Positions 62,166 through 64,000 of a stretch of 64,000 nt of DNA are shown one piece after another. The notes below the pieces were generated by a model. It saw nothing but the letters and a program-made list of their open reading frames with translations, was not told the DNA's origin and made no database searches. The position numbers and the translations under genes were made by a program. The stretch covers positions 620,001-684,000 of the forward strand of contig OZ219862.1 of NCBI GenBank assembly GCA_964291445.2. The letters are read 5' to 3'. Origin of the DNA: JAPOXR01 sp964291445 (GTDB lineage Bacteria; Pseudomonadota; Alphaproteobacteria; Rhodobacterales; Rhodobacteraceae). The first letter of the stretch is position 1; every line of letters begins with the position of its first letter.

Positions 62166-62453
62166 TCAGCTGATGATGCCGAGAATGTCGCTTTCCTTCA
62201 TGATCAACAGCTCTTCGCCGTCGAGCGTGACTTCGGTGCCTGACCACTTGCCAAACAGCACGCGATCGCCCTTCTTCACTGACATTGCGATCAGTTCGCC
62301 CGAATCCTTGCGGGCACCTTCACCGCAGGCGATGACTTCGCCTTCGGCCGGCTTCTCTTTTGCGGTATCCGGAATTATCAGACCGCCCTTGGTCTTTTCG
62401 TCGCCCTCGATGCGGCGCACAAGAACTCTGTCTTGCAACGGTTTGAACGCCAT
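62166..62453 (-). CDS. groES: co-chaperonin GroES
   Basis: Seven-fold co-chaperonin lid of GroEL, 95 residues. It begins FKPLQDRVLVRRIEGDEKTK, and the mobile loop with KTKGGLIIPDTAKEKP is intact. It ends KESDILGII. First gene of the operon, under a CIRCE box and a promoter just upstream. Confidence 0.98.
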   Translation of the reverse strand: MAFKPLQDRVLVRRIEGDEKTKGGLIIPDTAKEKPAEGEVIACGEGARKDSGELIAMSVKKGDRVLFGKWSGTEVTLDGEELLIMKESDILGIIS

Positions 62454-62503
62454 CTAAACGTCTCCTAAGCTTTTTTCATTGTGTTTGACCGGACATTTGT
62501 CCA

Positions 62504-62530
62504 TTAGCACTCGCCATCGGTGAGTGCTAA
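62504..62530 (-). promoter_or_regulatory. CIRCE operator (HrcA-binding)
   Basis: TTAGCACTC-N9-GAGTGCTAA: a perfect match to the CIRCE consensus, 51 bases upstream of groES. It binds the HrcA repressor, which is kept active by GroEL, so the operon is induced when the chaperonin is overloaded. Confidence 0.96.
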
Positions 62531-62537
62531 CAACGCC

Positions 62538-62566
62538 GAGATAGTACTCGCCCTGCCACGTTTCAA
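62538..62566 (-). promoter_or_regulatory. groES promoter candidate
   Basis: On the minus strand TTGAAA (62561-62566) and TATCTC (62538-62543) are separated by 17 bases, with the CIRCE box immediately downstream covering the likely transcription start. The -35 also fits the heat-shock sigma factor of alphaproteobacteria. This places HrcA where it would block initiation. Confidence 0.6.
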
Positions 62567-62694
62567 CCGATGGCTGAAATTTTTTTTGGAATTTTGCAAA
62601 TATATGCACCTGTCGGCCCCGGGCATAAATGCTAGAGAGCGTGACTGGCTTCGTCGGCCGACAACCTGACCAGGCAAGCACAGGATTCTCTGCG

Positions 62695-63612
62695 ATGATC
62701 AAGATTTTCGGGCACAAATCCCCGGACTCGGATTCAACCGGCTCTCCCCTGATCTGGGAATGGTACGTGACCAGCAAGCGACACCAGGCGGCACGCGCAT
62801 GCCTGCTCGGGCAACCGAACAAGGAGGCGCTCTTCATGCTCGACAGATGGGGCTACGAGCCGCCGGCGATCATCGAGGATGTGGATGACGGAGACGAGGT
62901 GATCCTCGTCGACACCAATAACCCGAGCGAATTGCCGGCCAGCATCGGCAAGGCAAAAATCGTCGAGATCATCGACCATCACCTGCTGCAGGGCGGGCTG
63001 TCGACCCGGGAGCCAATCAACATCGCCATCAGGCCGGTGGCCTGCACGGCCACTGTCATGCATGAACTCATGGACAATGATGCCAGCTCGATGCCGGACG
63101 CGGTTCGAGGCCTGATGCTGACCTGCATCCTGTCGGATACCATGGAATTCCGGTCCCCGACCACCACCGGGCAGGACCACGACCTGGCGCAGTCGCTGGC
63201 TGCCGATCTCGACATCGATATCGCCCGGTATGCCGCCGAGATGTTTGCCGCCAAGTCCGACCTGTCCGAAGTGTCGGCAGAGGACATCATTCGCACCGAC
63301 TCGAAACGCTACGAGATCGGCGGGAAGTCGTTGCGGATCTCAGTTCTCGAGACCACCAGCCCCTCCTCGCTTCTCGAGCGCAAGGATGCCCTGTTTCGCG
63401 GCATGGAGAAGATCTCGGAAGAGGAAGGGCTCGACGAGGTGCTGTTTTTCGTCGTCGACATCTTCAACGAGTCCTCCACTCTGCTGGTTCCGAACGACGC
63501 CGTCCGAAGGATTGCCGAAAAATCCTTCGCTGCCGGCACGACGGGCGACACCGTCGAATTGCCCGGAATCGTCAGCCGCAAGAAGCAGATCATTCCGAAC
63601 CTGACCTTTTGA
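62695..63612 (+). CDS. ppaC: manganese-dependent inorganic pyrophosphatase (class II, DHH)
   Basis: Family II pyrophosphatase, 305 residues, that splits pyrophosphate and drives biosynthesis. Metal ligands are visible: His7, Asp11 and Asp13 in GHKSPDSDS, Asp73 in DTNN, and the DHH motif (Asp94, His95, His96). The C-terminal DHHA2 domain ends with SRKKQIIP, the conserved substrate-binding SRKKQ. ATG 62695 is preferred to the upstream in-frame ATG at 62629 as it begins the conserved IKIFGHKSPDSDS. Use of Mn/Co enzymes instead of the Mg type is scattered among alphaproteobacteria. Confidence 0.95.
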   Translation: MIKIFGHKSPDSDSTGSPLIWEWYVTSKRHQAARACLLGQPNKEALFMLDRWGYEPPAIIEDVDDGDEVILVDTNNPSELPASIGKAKIVEIIDHHLLQGGLSTREPINIAIRPVACTATVMHELMDNDASSMPDAVRGLMLTCILSDTMEFRSPTTTGQDHDLAQSLAADLDIDIARYAAEMFAAKSDLSEVSAEDIIRTDSKRYEIGGKSLRISVLETTSPSSLLERKDALFRGMEKISEEEGLDEVLFFVVDIFNESSTLLVPNDAVRRIAEKSFAAGTTGDTVELPGIVSRKKQIIPNLTF

Positions 63613-63673
63613 CGGATTCCCGGCACGACGCCGCCGGTTCGGTCGACCCCGCCCTCCGGTCCGAAAGCATGTG

Positions 63674-64000
63674 ATGACAGCAATCATTGGCTCTCTTGCT
63701 GAAATTTCGCATCTCTATGATGCCGTATTCTGCGATGTCTGGGGGGTGGTCCATGACGGGCTGCGTGCCAACCAGGCGGCGAATTCGGCCCTCCGGCAGT
63801 TCCGGCGGGGCGGCAAGACGGTGATCCTGCTGACGAATTCACCCAGGCTGTCCAGTGCCGTGGTGACCCAGTGCCGAGCATTCGGCGTGCCGGACGATGC
63901 CCATGACGCCATCGTCACCTCGGGCGATACCGCCCGCAACGCCCTGGCCAATGGCGACTTCGGAGGCAGGATCTTTCATCTTGGCCCGGACTCGGCGGCT
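63674..64000 (+). CDS. TIGR01459-like HAD hydrolase (3' truncated by window)
   Basis: First 109 residues of a class IIA HAD protein. Motif I is FCDVWGVVHDG, with tryptophan in place of the second acidic residue; motif II is ILLTNSPR, and VTSGDTARNAL follows. It is related to the gene at 16607-17452 in the sugar island. The start is ATG 63674, or a GTG at 63671. The remaining part, with motifs III and IV, lies beyond the window. Confidence 0.9.
   Translation, partial: MTAIIGSLAEISHLYDAVFCDVWGVVHDGLRANQAANSALRQFRRGGKTVILLTNSPRLSSAVVTQCRAFGVPDDAHDAIVTSGDTARNALANGDFGGRIFHLGPDSAA

Overview
The window is about 64 kb of high-GC chromosome from a free-living, probably marine alphaproteobacterium; a Rhodospirillales-like affiliation fits best. 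This is inferred from gene content, not from a marker-gene search. The pointers are the order YbjN-like / UbiK / lgt / NDUFAF7-type methyltransferase / pgeF, a perfect CIRCE box in front of groES-groEL, a class II Mn-pyrophosphatase next to a TIGR01459-type HAD protein, and heavy investment in TRAP, ABC and BCCT importers.

Layout. 1-966 is the tail of a PotA-like ABC ATPase. 994-5708 (minus) is a dctP-dctQ-dctM TRAP importer with an amidase and a small membrane protein. 6239-7794 (minus) is an intact hipBA toxin-antitoxin pair beside decayed mobile DNA (7991-8517). 8637-19658 is a sugar or sugar-acid island: a minus-strand ABC importer with an aldolase and a UPF0261/Tm-1-like protein, diverging from a GntR regulator followed by an MBL hydrolase, a HAD protein, a second class II aldolase and a short FGGY kinase. 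Paired TGTATACAAAG boxes flank the regulator. 19900-22830 holds a PotD-like binding protein, an ArsP-like permease and a nitroreductase. 23143-24212 is a 'mobile mystery protein' A/B (HTH + Fic) pair with two 33-bp-spaced operators. 24776-28608 encodes two SDR dehydrogenases, a Rieske oxygenase and an EamA exporter. aspS follows.

31162-34700 is a copper island: a CueR-type regulator and a textbook 19-bp-spacer promoter drive DUF4396, cytochrome c, copC and copD, followed by a decayed multicopper oxidase. 35471-46345 is core genome: cyclopropane fatty acid synthase, carB, a hydroxyacid dehydrogenase, a CsaA-like protein, proC, YbjN, UbiK, lgt, the NDUFAF7-like protein and pgeF. 46573-49613 pairs an M24-fold protein lacking metal ligands with a BCCT osmolyte transporter; trxB follows.

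50966-53068 is a three-gene, visibly more A+T-rich cassette that I cannot assign; it is the best candidate here for an undescribed system. 53453-57445 is a sugar ABC importer with a polyol-type dehydrogenase, facing an SDR. 58798-59485 is a RelE/HigB-type locus with a broken toxin and intact antitoxin. 59812-62453 is hsp20 and groES-groEL. The window ends with Mn-pyrophosphatase and the start of a second TIGR01459-like gene.

Two themes recur. First, four toxin-antitoxin or conflict-like loci (hipBA, the HTH/Fic pair, the broken RelE pair and the unassigned cassette) are scattered among ordinary metabolic genes. Second, a hairpin with conserved CTATTGGCC/GGCCAATAG arms lies just upstream of two of them. 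No tRNA, rRNA, CRISPR array, intact insertion sequence or replication origin was recognised.
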